Position numbers and translations under genes: made by a program. Below the pieces are notes generated by a model. That model did not search any database. It was given only the letters and a program-made list of their open reading frames with translations, and was not told the origin of the DNA. From Cladorrhinum sp. PSN259 (taxonomy: Eukaryota; Ascomycota; Sordariomycetes; Sordariales; Podosporaceae): a DNA stretch of 64,000 nt. Shown in pieces: positions 10,575 through 21,063 of the stretch. The DNA is taken from positions 186,001-250,000 of the forward strand of contig MU867070.1 in assembly GCA_033725935.1 (NCBI GenBank), given 5' to 3'. Every line of letters starts with the position of its first letter. Positions within the stretch are counted from its first letter, which is position 1.

Positions 10575-10825
10575 GGCCTGTCCATGTCACTGGGACAGTC
10601 GAAACTCATGTGTCCGAAGCCCATACCTAAATATTTCAGAAAGCACACAGTGTTGGCCCTTTTGTCCTATAGTAAAGATTGTCCGGTAGAAAAGCAGTAT
10701 CACGGAGCCGTCTTACATTCTCGGGCACTTACATAGGTAGCGACACAGATCAGCACCAGAGCGGCACCGGCCCACTCACGAAGATTGATGGCCGGGAAAT
10801 CGTCAGAGTCTAGAGTAACATGTCA
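10575..10825 (-). other. Possible small exon of an unrecognised membrane protein
   Basis: On the minus strand, after a TAG acceptor at about 10812, a frame reads SDDFPAINLREWAGAALVLI followed by CVATY. This is a charged face leading into a membrane-helix-like segment. It is followed directly by a clean GTAAGT donor at about 10732. A plausible acceptor (ATATTTAG, near 10627) would add a short tail ending at a TGA near 10608. I could not find a first exon with matching phase in the 280 bp between this and the phosphate permease stop. It may be a small two- or three-exon gene or a gene remnant. Confidence 0.3.
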
Positions 10826-11111
10826 TAATTGGATTATGTTCACTAGTAGAGTGAACGTTTGAAACGCACAAACATAAACAACAATGAGAAAAGCAACAGG
10901 CTCATTAAAAGAATCTTCTTTGTTCGTTATTTCTCCAAGCACTGTTCCGTCCAACCCGGGGTATACGACTAATTACAAAAATATTTACCTGAACAAAAGC
11001 CACCAGCAGTTTAATGGTCTATATTTCAGACCCGTGTGTATATCCCCAACCCTCCCCAAAAATCCAATCAAACACACAAAAACAACCAACCCAATAACTG
11101 AAAATGCACAT

Positions 11112-12875
11112 TTAGTCCCAGCGAGGAGCATTGATAATGATTCCCATGAGGCAGCCAGAAATGATACCGGTCACGGGAAGAGTAATGATCCAGCCCGCAT
11201 AGATCCAGGCGACCATACGCCAGTTGACAGTGCGCCAGGTGCCTGAGCAGAGACCAACACCTACTGTGGCACCAGTGATGCACTGAGTGGTGGAGACAGG
11301 AAGCTTCAAACGAGTGGCGAGAATAACGGTGATGGCTGACCCAAGCTCCATGGAGAACCCACGAGAAGGAGACTGGAGGGTGAGGCGGTTACCCAAGTTC
11401 CTCATGATGTTGTAACCATAAGTCCAGACACCAAGGCAAAGCATGGCACCACCGTAGACAAGAATCCAGGTAGGAACCTTGGCCTTACCAGCGGCGGGCA
11501 GGACACCCTCCTTCCAGATCTCGTAGACGGTGGCATAAGGGCCAATGGCGTTGGCAATGTCATTGGCGCCGTGGGTGAACGAGGCAGTAGCGGCGGTCAT
11601 GACTTGGAGGAAGCTGTACATGTACTCGGCGCGAGTGTCGTAGCGGGTAGCGTGGGAGTGGATTTCTTCGACACCACCAGCAAGAGCGCTCTTCTGGCCC
11701 TCAAGGTTGACAACGTCCTGGTCGATACCGTGGAGAACAGACCACTTGAGGTACCAAAACAATACAGCACCCTTGTACCACTTCCCTTCGGGCTTGGGAC
11801 CGACAAGGGACTTGTGGGGCTTGCGGAAGTTGGCGAGAGGCGAGTTATTGTATGCTGAGTTGTTCTCGCCAGAATCAGCGGCAGCAGCCTCGACGTCTCC
11901 ACTCTGTACGGCCTTCTTCTCGCTGAGCCCTTCCTTGGCAGTAGCACCCTCATCCGAGTCCGCGGGAGTCAGCTCACGAGGAGGAGCAGGGGGGGTGCCG
12001 CGGCGGAGTAGGAGAAGACCGAGAGGAATATGGTACCAGCGAAGCTCCCAGTCGTTGCAAATGACAACGCGGTAGAGCCAGGGCATCAGGGTGACGCACA
12101 TGAGGAGGGCCCAGCCGAAGCCAACAGCGACGATGACACCAGCAATGGCACCGCTTGAGAGTGTGATCTTGTAGCTGCCGCCCTTCCACAAAAGCAACAT
12201 GGTAAGGAGGGATGCGGCGAGGCCAAAGTAAACCGGTACGTAGATGAAAGCCTTCCAGACCGGGTTCTTGCGGAGCATGACACCATACTTGGTGATCAAG
12301 AAGATAATCGAGGCGAAGGCGGCAGACAAACAAGGGGCAATGATCCAAGCCATGAAGACCTGGACGACACCTGAGTTGATCTTACCAGTACCCGGTCCCT
12401 TGCCTACCCACTGAACACCTGCATGGCTAGTTAGCGTCACGTTTCATCTTGTCCCGGGGGTCTGGTAAGGCTTACCATCAGCACCGACGGCAGCAACGCC
12501 CATGCCGATGACACCGCCCATGATGGAATGGGTGGTAGAAACAGGAAGACCGATTCGGGTAGCCAGGGTGAGGTAGAGAGACGAAGCAACGACGGCGCAG
12601 ACCATTCCGAGCATCAGCATCTCGGGATCGGCCTTGAAGAGAGAGGTGTCGACGACCTTGGTACGGATAGTATCGGCGACGCGGGCGCCAACACCAACGG
12701 AGCCGGCAAACTCCATGATGGAGGCCAGAACCATGGCCTGCAGGTACGTAACAGACTGGGAAGCTACCGATGTGGCCCACGAGTTGGCAACATCGTTGGC
12801 ACCGATGTTCCAGGCATCAAGGCCTGCGAAGATGGTGCCAATGGCAAAGAGGTAGTCGTACTGATGCAAAGGCAT
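11112..12875 (-). CDS. pho-4: Sodium/phosphate symporter (PHO4/Pho89 family, Neurospora PHO-4-like)
   Basis: Two exons (12875-12476 and 12418-11112) with a 57-bp intron encode 568 residues. The twin signature of the family is present: GANDVANSWATSV near residue 24 and GANDIANAIGP in the C-terminal half. Each is accompanied by a PVSTT motif (GLPVSTTHSIMGG and KLPVSTTQCITGA). About ten to twelve hydrophobic helices flank a central cytosolic loop (roughly 235-345) rich in Ser, Glu and Pro. Known role: high-affinity sodium-coupled uptake of inorganic phosphate at the plasma membrane. In Neurospora the orthologue is induced by phosphate starvation through the bHLH factor NUC-1, and the upstream region here contains CACGTG sites. 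The chosen ATG (MPLHQYDYLFAIG) matches the usual family start. The frame is open upstream, but that lies in leader sequence. Confidence 0.95.
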
Positions 12876-13064
12876 CTTGACGGTAGTGTCTCTTGTCCAC
12901 GGGGAAAAGAGGCTGTTGGTTTGGTGGTGATCGACCTGGTGAGGATGGCGGTACAGATGAGAAAAAACGAGCCCCAAGTGCAAGTAGAACCGGGCGTATT
13001 TAACCAGACGGCAGGACACACGGCACACGAGTGGAAGCCAGGGCTATCGGCCAGACATCCAACA

Positions 13065-13070
13065 CACGTG
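13065..13070. promoter_or_regulatory. CACGTG (E-box) site upstream of phosphate permease
   Basis: The sequence CACGTGGG lies 190 bp before the pho-4 ATG. It matches the core bound by Pho4/NUC-1 bHLH regulators of phosphate-starvation genes. Binding is inferred from the motif and the gene's function. Confidence 0.6.
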
Positions 13071-13959
13071 GGTGGTGCTGCTGCAGCAAAGTTGCAACAA
13101 ACCACTTGTGGAGTTGCATCACTTTTTTTGCCCCGTCCTCTCGGTGTACCTCCTTGAAGAAGAAGGCTTGCGATGGCGCCTTGGCGATGACCAGACAGGA
13201 CATTTCTGGGTCGGGAACAACCTGGTGGTGGAAGTCAATCAACTCTACGCGACCAGGGGGGGATGTACTGTGGGTGGGTTACCCTGGTCGGTGAAGGCGA
13301 GAGGCTTGGCGGATCGAGCCGGGTGTCTCTCTAGGTTGCCATGCTGCGGCTGCATGCAGAGATGGTTTAAGTTGCAGCTCTCCAGCCATTCGTCCTCGGT
13401 CCTCGGTCATGGAAACGGTCAAGGGCCTCAGATGTTGTTGAGATGGAGTGATCGCGTGCCGTTTCTGAACGCAGTCAGGATTGCATGAAACTATCACCTC
13501 GGGCTGGAAATGGGAGCGCAAGTGCGTGGTTCATCCTAACCAAGGGCTCTCTCTCCCCCCCCACCCCCTCCAGGCTCTCGGTGTTTTTGTTGGTTGGCGT
13601 CATGTAGACGACAACTACCCCACAGGATCGGGACGGATGTCTAGAATCCACTTTGTATCGGTCGACCGACCGCCTGGTTGGTTCTTGGGATGGACATTGA
13701 TTGGAAGTGCCGTGAATGTGTTCCTGCTCTTGAAGGGTCGTCAAGATTTTCCCAACGAGGTAAAAGAAAAGACTTGGACGGGAACAAATCCCCACGGCCA
13801 AGCATTGGCAGAACTTGGCGTCCCCGAGGACAGAATGTGATCAGCTTATATAGAAATCCCGCGCTGTGATGCAAGCAAGAAAATAACGAATCAATGCACA
13901 GCTTCGTGAATGTTTTATTTGCACATCAGCTTTGGACGTTTGACGTTCCAAGTTTGACA

Positions 13960-13965
13960 CACGTG
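13960..13965. promoter_or_regulatory. CACGTG site, distal
   Basis: This is a second CACGTGGG octamer, about 1.1 kb before the pho-4 start. Its distance makes a role less certain than for the proximal site. Confidence 0.35.
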
Positions 13966-16562
13966 GGGTTGCTCATCCCCAGGTCGCCAAGCCTCAAGCT
14001 TGGACTTGGCATCGGCATTCCCAGGGGTCCAGAAGCTTGGTCTTCAGTTGCTCCTGAGAATGAACCAATAGCAGGCAAGGATTCCTCAACGTGCACAACT
14101 GACAGGACGCCAGTCAACGTCCGAGTGTAGAGCATGTATTCTCTGAGCAGGATGACCCCGCTGTTAGTGCACCCCGACTTGTGTCATACAGAGTCCTTTG
14201 GTGGTTATCAGTTATCACTGACAGGACAGCGGCGGCAAACAATAGTCAAAGCAAGAACACACTTGTTGCTCGTCAATCCCAAATCTCACCTCGGACTGAC
14301 TGCCAGAAAAGGGAGCTAGAGTGCTGGAGACATGCATGCAAGTACGTACAGGGATGGTTCCATTTCGTCTGTCACATCAATCGGACATTCGTGGTCGAGG
14401 TGGGATGCCGCCCCGTGGGATGCTTTGGAGTTGGATTATTGATTCGAGAAAACATTTGTTGCTTGAAACGACATGCTGGCAGGTGACCAATCATCTTTCA
14501 GTCTCATTGCCCGTGCCCGGTGCTTGCTTGATGCCTCACGTCGGACGGCCCATATCTCGACAAAAAACACGAAGACCTTGACAGGCTGGTGTCACAAGCA
14601 TTCCCACAAACTGCAGGAGCACACCAATGTGGCTTGCTACGTCTCCGCGTTTCTAGGTAACACCACTATCTTGCCGCTCACGCTTGTCATATTGATCGCC
14701 ATCGGTTCTGCAGTCTTGCGTGCAAATCCTTTCCGCGACCCATGGTTCTGGGACCATTCACGATATATCTGAGACAGGGCTTTTTCACAGAGACACGTGC
14801 CCGTTTGCAGAATTGGGACCATTCATGTTCTCACTATTGTCAGGACGCAGGTTGGAGGCTGGCAACCCGATGGAGGCTGGTGAAGTTGAGTCAAGAAGCC
14901 TACTAACCCTCTGACGTCCTGCTCAACCGAGATGAATCCTGAACTTGACATCATGCTGAGACCATTGCAACCAAGCGACGCCCATCAAACAGCCGACGAT
15001 TCACGGTTCCTCAGTTCATGAGCACTCACCTCCATATCAGGCCAACCTCAGGCTGTTAGTGGAAGCTCTCACAATCCAGGGGTTCCTTCCTTCAAGATGC
15101 CCGCATGTTAAGCACGTGGTCGCCCGATTGGACAATGCACAAGTTTCGTGTATCAATGTTTCAAACCGGACTTCCTAGCCCCATATTAAACTTGTCAAGG
15201 CCTGGAGCATGTGAAGGGGCAGGACATGAACAATTACATCTACACCAGACCGCCCGACTCGACACATGAAGCTCACATCAAACGCCCACTTTTATCAAAA
15301 GACACGTCTGCATTTACTCTAATAGGTACAGGGACAAATACGCCCCTCCTAGCAATTCAGCGCTCTAGAGAATGGTAACTGCAAATCTCGAGATCACTGA
15401 GAGCTACTGAATTTCTGATCGACAATGACACTTGCCCGAAAATCATCGAACCGAAACCTAACAGGAATCCTACCTAACAGTTGCCGCACTATACGCAACC
15501 TCTGTATGGTGTTTGGCTTAACTGGTAGAACCGGAAGTGATAAAGATGTCCTCGTCACCTGATAGGTCGGTCGGCACTTCTTCATCCTTGACGCCGTCAA
15601 AAATTGTTCGCAGGACATCTAGCGGTAGTGTGCAGACCGCAAATGTTCCGCCGGCGAATTTTATCACGTGACAACCACATGGCCCTCTGGTGCAATATAT
15701 ATATATATATAAAATTTGGCGGTGGCCGAAGGTGAGGGAGATCTCCTTTTGCTTCTCGAGCAAGAACATGCGCTCAACCGACCGCTCGTCTCGCTGAACC
15801 ACATTATGAGAGGGGGCTGACACGAGGTCCAAGATGTGCTTGCTCCTTCTCTTTCAAGCTGGCGATGTCAATCTAGTTGTCGGCCAGAGTCGACAGAGAC
15901 ATCGTCGGATCTGGCGTATCCTCGCACGAGGCTCTGATTTCCCGGCGCAACGGCCTTACCGCCGTCCCTGCCGGATCATGCACGACCCTTGCTCTCGCAG
16001 GCTCAATTTGCCCCAATGTGCTGGTCGAGAAACAATCACTAATTCAAGTTTCTCGAATGATTGGTTCCGCCAGAAATTGCGGCTGAGATCTATTAAGCTT
16101 GGCAGTCAGGTTGGTACCCCAAGATGTTGGTCCAGAGTTTATGGACTGTTGGAGATGTCATTAATATCACTCTGTGAGAAGTGTGTGATTAATACCAGTT
16201 GTTGGAAATACTGACTGGATCCTTCTTTAAGGGCGCCGGAAGGTCATGTGCTCATTATTTAACCACTGCCCATTCTGTCGAGCTGACGCCAACTTAACTG
16301 GCAGAGGTATAGGACGGCTATTTGTGGTAATGTGGCTTGGAGCTAACGAACGGATGCAGCTGTGATAGTTCCAGGCTTCTTGGCGCACGCCAGCAATGTC
16401 CTTTTGGGAAGGCTAGCTGAAAGGACTGTGCACGCGGGTACAAGTATGCAAACTGGAAGTATGCCAGCCATCTTGACCTCAAACCTCACCTTGAAACTAT
16501 AACGGTCAATAGACAGAGGCTTTCCCTGTGGCTATTTACTACGAATCACCAAGACTTGCATT

Positions 16563-17603
16563 ATGGCTTACCCTCCTCATCAGATGTCTCAAGGCTACCC
16601 TCCCCAAAACGGGCATTCTTACCCCCAACCAGCTCCTTACATGTACGCGGGTGGTGCCGGTACTTCACAACAGCATGCGTCCGGATATGCTGCTCCCCAA
16701 GCCGGATACGGTCCCCAGCATCAAGCCCAAGGAGGTTATCCTCACCCACAGGGGTACTCCCAGACACCGGTGCAAAGTGGTTATGTAGCACATCATCATC
16801 CTCCCACACAGGGGGGGTATGCACCGCCAGCTCAGCCATCCTACCTCCCCCAACAGCAACATGGCTTTCCTGCTCAAGCATCACCACAGCAATTCCAGCA
16901 CACTCCACAGCCAACGTCAATTCCCCAATCCCTCGGCACCCAAACCATAATCCCTCCCAACGTCCCACATCCATACACCGCAACCGGCAAAAATCAAAAG
17001 ACTCTCTTCATCCCATCCCGCTCCGCCGCTCTTTTCACAGTCGTTCACGATGGAAAAACTTCCATTCACCGTGGCCCTTCCCCCTCCAGTCCGGCAGTAG
17101 GCAGCGCCTCTTTCAGCAGCGGTAAGCACCCAGATAACTCTTTTTTTTTCTTCTCTTTTTTTTTTCCAAAACTCGAATCCCAATTCCTGCGGCAGTCTAA
17201 CACAATAGGGATTCCAGGCAAAGTAGACCTCCACTTCAACTCGCAAACTTACTCGTTCCGCCAGACCTTTTCCAGTCAGACCAACCTCGGCTCCTCTCTA
17301 ACTTGGAGCGTCCAACCCCTGAGATCAGCCGCCGACAACAGCCTCGTCGGCTACTCTTGGATCCTGGCTGATGATGCGACTCGAAGGGAGGTGGCGAGGT
17401 TCACCGTCACAGCAAACATCTACAAAAAGATGGTCGAGGGGCAGCTTCAAGTGACAAAGGAAAACGGAATGAGCGTTGAGCAGTTTGAGGAGGTCTTCGT
17501 CACGCTCGTGGCCGAGATGGAGAGGGACCGGAAGAAGCAAGGGAGGGATTCCTGGATGCTTGAGACTTGGAGTTGGGTTAATCCCATGTCTTGGATGAAT
17601 TGA
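16563..17603 (+). CDS. PGYQ-rich protein with tubby/scramblase-like C-terminal domain
   Basis: Two exons (16563-17121 and 17218-17603) give 314 residues. Residues 1-145 are low complexity, rich in Pro, Gly, Tyr, Gln and His (repeats like QGGYPHPQGY and QSGYVAHHHPP). The rest looks like one beta-rich domain: LFIPSRSAALFTVVHDGKTS, VDLHFNSQTYSFRQTF, SSLTWSVQPL, SLVGYSWILADDATRREVAR and YKKMVEGQLQV. This pattern of short strands resembles the tubby C-terminal/LURP/phospholipid-scramblase fold, an inference from pattern only. Proteins of this layout occur in many ascomycetes without assigned function. The intron is 96 bp, divisible by three and free of stops, so a retained transcript would still be in frame. 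Confidence 0.8.
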   Translation: MAYPPHQMSQGYPPQNGHSYPQPAPYMYAGGAGTSQQHASGYAAPQAGYGPQHQAQGGYPHPQGYSQTPVQSGYVAHHHPPTQGGYAPPAQPSYLPQQQHGFPAQASPQQFQHTPQPTSIPQSLGTQTIIPPNVPHPYTATGKNQKTLFIPSRSAALFTVVHDGKTSIHRGPSPSSPAVGSASFSSGKHPDNSFFFFSFFFPKLESQFLRQSNTIGIPGKVDLHFNSQTYSFRQTFSSQTNLGSSLTWSVQPLRSAADNSLVGYSWILADDATRREVARFTVTANIYKKMVEGQLQVTKENGMSVEQFEEVFVTLVAEMERDRKKQGRDSWMLETWSWVNPMSWMN

Positions 17604-17797
17604 GCGAGGGGTGGAGAGATACATAAGCAATGAAGGTACTATTAATAGGCAGGTAGGTTGGTAGGTAGGCATTCAGGAGCTTTTGAGGAGTATGTACATG
17701 TAGGAGGAGGGGTGGGGTGGGTTACAAATGTTTGCATTTCCTTTTAGATCTTTACTTTTAAAATATCAGAAAATCAAGTGACGATGCTAGATCATAG

Positions 17798-18241
17798 CTA
17801 GGTAGGCAGAGAGGCAGGTTTGCAGTCACAATCTGACGCCGCTTCTTTTGACGGGCCTGCATTGTTAAAGGTCTTGGGCGGGCCGTGAACCAGCTCGTAT
17901 TCACCCGCCTCCTTCTCTTTTCCTTTCCACCTCTTGGTATTTGTTTCTCTTTGAGCCTCGTTCTCCTCCTCTACCTTCCAGAGATGGTTCTGGCTGTCTT
18001 GGTTCAAGTCATCATCTTCCGCCCTCCTCTTTGAATTTTTCCTCGTACTTGTATAGGTCAACTCCCACTCAATCTCACGATCATTCCTGCCATCCGCTTG
18101 TGCTATCTCTCTCAGAGCTCTATGGTACGCTCGGGTTACCGACCGAGGATTTGGGTAGGAAGCGTTAATACTCATTGTGGTGAATTCGGCATCACCTTGT
18201 GAAACTGGCGGGCCTGAGACATTTGCTCCTTTGACCGTCAT
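17798..18241 (-). CDS. Small charged hypothetical protein
   Basis: A single frame of 147 residues runs from the ATG at 18241; an internal ATG (MSINASYPNPRSVTRAYHRA) is an alternative. It is strongly hydrophilic, with a possible helix (TRAYHRALREIAQADG) and a basic patch (STRKNSKRRAEDDD, TKRWKGKEKEAGEYE). No signal peptide, membrane segment or known motif is present. It lies tail-to-tail with the preceding gene, 194 bp apart. The codon pattern looks coding but I cannot assign a family. Confidence 0.45.
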   Translation of the reverse strand: MTVKGANVSGPPVSQGDAEFTTMSINASYPNPRSVTRAYHRALREIAQADGRNDREIEWELTYTSTRKNSKRRAEDDDLNQDSQNHLWKVEEENEAQRETNTKRWKGKEKEAGEYELVHGPPKTFNNAGPSKEAASDCDCKPASLPT

Positions 18242-19767
18242 GTTTACTGCTGAGTGCTGTTTGTCTCCAAGTCCAACTAATCGAACTCTAGAGACTACGG
18301 TTCTTGTTAGGTCTCTGCCAAGCAGTGGTTTAGTTATTAAATTTCTCTAGTAGGACAGTAATAATAATGCTACGGTGGTAGTCGTAACAATGAACTCATA
18401 TTGACGGTTTCTTGGATCCCTTGGGTGGCACCAAGAACAGAACACCAAAAGAATACGAGGTTAAGCAGTTAGTCATCTCGAGTAAAATGTCTGCTATTTC
18501 CCCTCCCCTTTTTTTTTTTTTTTTTTTTTTTTGCACCTCCTGGAAGTTTATAAGCTTGCCTTGTAGCTTGTTGAAAAATTAGTAACCAACTCCATCGCTC
18601 AACCGAGGCTGTGAAAGTCCTGTTGATGTTCTCGAGGCGATTGGTGCTGTCTAAACTGCAGGCTATTCCTCTTCGCCCTTTTAGCTTGACTAACAGTTTG
18701 AAACAAACTGAGGTGTGGAATTGACGTCAACAGCGCATGGCCAATTTTCATTTTGGACATGTGTTTCTTAACCTGCACTCATCACAGACGAGAGAGTTCA
18801 TGTTGCTTCTGGTGAGCGGAATGCTGGGAGCACTTCCCCACGAGCCATCATTCCTTTCTCAACCCTTGCGCGCCTCAGACCTACTTATCCGCATATCTCG
18901 ATGTTTTCGGGAATGTTGAAGGAAACATTTCTTGTTTTTCGTTGTGAATATTGGTTGCCAGGATTGCCAGTAACACGCCCATTCCAGCATCCTCGGCCCA
19001 CGCAGTCCTGGCGATTGAGATGGTGCCAGTGTGTGGATAATAACACAGGATCCGGACCAAGCATCGGTCTGAGACTGGGTTGTCCAATAGTTGTCAATCG
19101 CTGAGTGGAGTGTGAGCGCGGAATTTCATTTTTTGAGTTTATAGGTGCTTAGTGTGGTGAGTTGAACAATGGAATTCTTAAGGTGAGCGTTTGTGAGCTG
19201 TGTCTGACCCCCGTGTTTGACCGAGTGTGGAACGGGTTATGGAAGGGAAGGAGCTCGCCAGGCTGGAAATTTGAAACTTGTGCTACCACTCAACTTATCT
19301 CAGCTACCTGTTCCAATCAAGCTGCATTTGCAACCCCGCCAAATGCTGTCGTGACACAAAATCGATGTCACTGAAAGCGATTGGTATGTCAGCCCTGTCA
19401 GTCTTGCCGCTCAAGCTGTCCGCTACTAACAAAAGCTCATTATTATAGGCCTGTATCCCTAATCAAGTACTCTATCCCAGTTCACCCACAATGGAAGGTA
19501 GCACGTTGTTCGGGTGGATATTACATCACCAGCAGGAGACGAAACAAAAGGTGGCGGCCGCAAAGGAATCAATTGCACTAAACATCTAAAGGGAAAGTTC
19601 ATGATACAAAAATACCAGAAAAAATACCAGCAAAAAGACCGAGATACGAAAAAAGATGGAAAAAGAGCGTCGGCATCCGTCCATCTCTTCCCAAATACCC
19701 CATTATTCCCTCCAAGATCCAAGACATCAAAGAAACTAAAAGAGTGGGACTGTACATCGCAAGTCGC
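18242..19767. other. Intergenic, with a T24 run
   Basis: No gene is recognised. An uninterrupted T24 run lies at 18509-18532. The right part (19550-19767) is the 3' flank of the subtilisin gene. Confidence 0.5.
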
Positions 19768-21063
19768 TTACTGGCCACCGGCGTTGTAAGCAAGGCGGTT
19801 CTGGGAACCGACGGGGTCGCGAACAACGTTCTTGAGGGAAGCGGCAATGATGCGGTTGGTGACAGCAGTAGAGCCAGAGAGACCCTCCTTGGCGATGAAG
19901 TAAGCAGCAAGGCCAGCAACGTGAGGAGAAGCCATGCTGGTGCCATCCATGTAGTAGGTGGCGGTGTCGCTGGTATGGTAGGCGCTGAGAACAGAGACAC
20001 CGGGAGCGAAGATATCGACGAGAGAGCCGTAGTTGGAGAAGTAGGCGCGGCCTCTAGTGCCCTCAATAGCGCCGACGGTAATGGCGGATGGGGCGGAAGC
20101 AGGAGAGTAATACTGTGAATTGTCGTTGGAGTTACCAGCGGCGACGACAACGGTGATTCCGGCATCAGTGGCAGCCTTGACCGCTGCGTTTACAGCAGCC
20201 GAAGTGCCGCCGCCGAGAGACATGTTGATAACTGCCTTCTTAGCAATACCCTTGGCCTTGGCATCAGCGACAGCCCAGCTGATTCCCTGCACAACTCCAG
20301 CCATGGTGCCAGAACCGTTCTTGTCGAGGACCTTCACGGCAACGACGGTGGCGCGCTTGGCAACACCATACTTGGTGCCAGCAACGGTACCGGCAACGTG
20401 AGTTCCGTGGCCGTACTCGTCGGTGTTGGGTGAGCCGGTGATGTAGTTCTTGCCCCAGACAGCGCGGCCGCCGAAGTCGGTGTGGGTGGTGCGGATACCG
20501 GTGTCAATGATGTACACACGGACACCAACACCAGCCGAGTTATCGTAGTAGTAGTTGGAGGCACCGCGGTTCACACCGGTAGGGTTGTGGGAGATACGGG
20601 CGAGACCCCAGGGGGCGTCAGCCTGGCTGACATATGTGCGCTTCTCAATGGGGGTTGCAACACCTGTCACGTTGACGGTGGTATCCTTCTCAACAAAATC
20701 GACCTATTTTCCAAGACTTAGTCAGTATATCAGGACTAAAAAACCAGATTGTGGTGCTTTAATACTTACCAAATCAGAAGCGAGCAGAGCCGGGAGCTGG
20801 TCAGCTGGAATCTCGACAACAGCGGCGTCGAAGCCATCCGTGCTGATGGACTCGATTACACCCTTCTTCTTGCCCTTCTTGTTGTTGATGTTGTCGGTAT
20901 ACTTCTTCTTCTTGTTCGCATCAGCGTTGGGCTTGAACTTGACAATGTACGAATCCGGAACGACGACAGCAGCAGACACATTGTCATTGGTAACCTTGGC
21001 CTGAGCGAGGACGGTCGGAAGGGCCAGGAGGCCGGCAAGACCGGCGTAAACAGTGAACTTCAT
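19768..21063 (-). CDS. Secreted subtilisin-like serine protease (S8, oryzin/proteinase K type)
   Basis: Two exons (21063-20770 and 20703-19768, 66-bp intron) encode 409 residues. A signal peptide (residues 1-20, ending LPTVLAQ) precedes an I9 inhibitor propeptide (DSYIVKFKPNADANKKKK to FVEKDTTVNV). The propeptide contains an unusual lysine-rich insert. The mature enzyme starts near the APWGLARIS motif. The catalytic triad is visible: Asp in YIIDTGIRTTHTDF, His in YGHGTHVAGTVAG and Ser in DGTSMASPHVAG. The oxyanion Asn is in VVAAGNSNDN. No cysteine is present anywhere in the protein, as in oryzin-type alkaline proteases and unlike proteinase K. Role: extracellular protein digestion, with autocatalytic removal of the propeptide. 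Confidence 0.95.

Larger units (their letters stand above)
12876..16562. other. 3.7-kb gene-poor region with CACGTG motifs
   Basis: No convincing gene is present. Five CACGTG hexamers occur (13065, 13960, 14794, 15113, 15665). Two of them read CACGTGGG, the preferred form of Pho4-type factors. An AT dinucleotide run sits near 15697-15711. A minus-strand frame ending at 15518 (HVIKFAGGTFAVCTLPLDVL and onward) reads like protein, but has no start or splice structure I could resolve. Confidence 0.5.

Noticed and set aside
12528..13157. Plus-strand ORF of 209 codons over the phosphate permease start
   Set aside because: Antisense shadow of a well-supported membrane transporter; no start context or motif.
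13481..13840. 119-codon plus-strand ORF in the pho-4 upstream region
   Set aside because: No domain, no splice structure and no supportive context; such lengths occur by chance in GC-rich spacer.
15518..15832. Minus-strand frame ending in a plausible acidic C-terminus
   Set aside because: The stretch reads through an AT dinucleotide run and no start or upstream exon could be connected; kept only as a note in the spacer entry.
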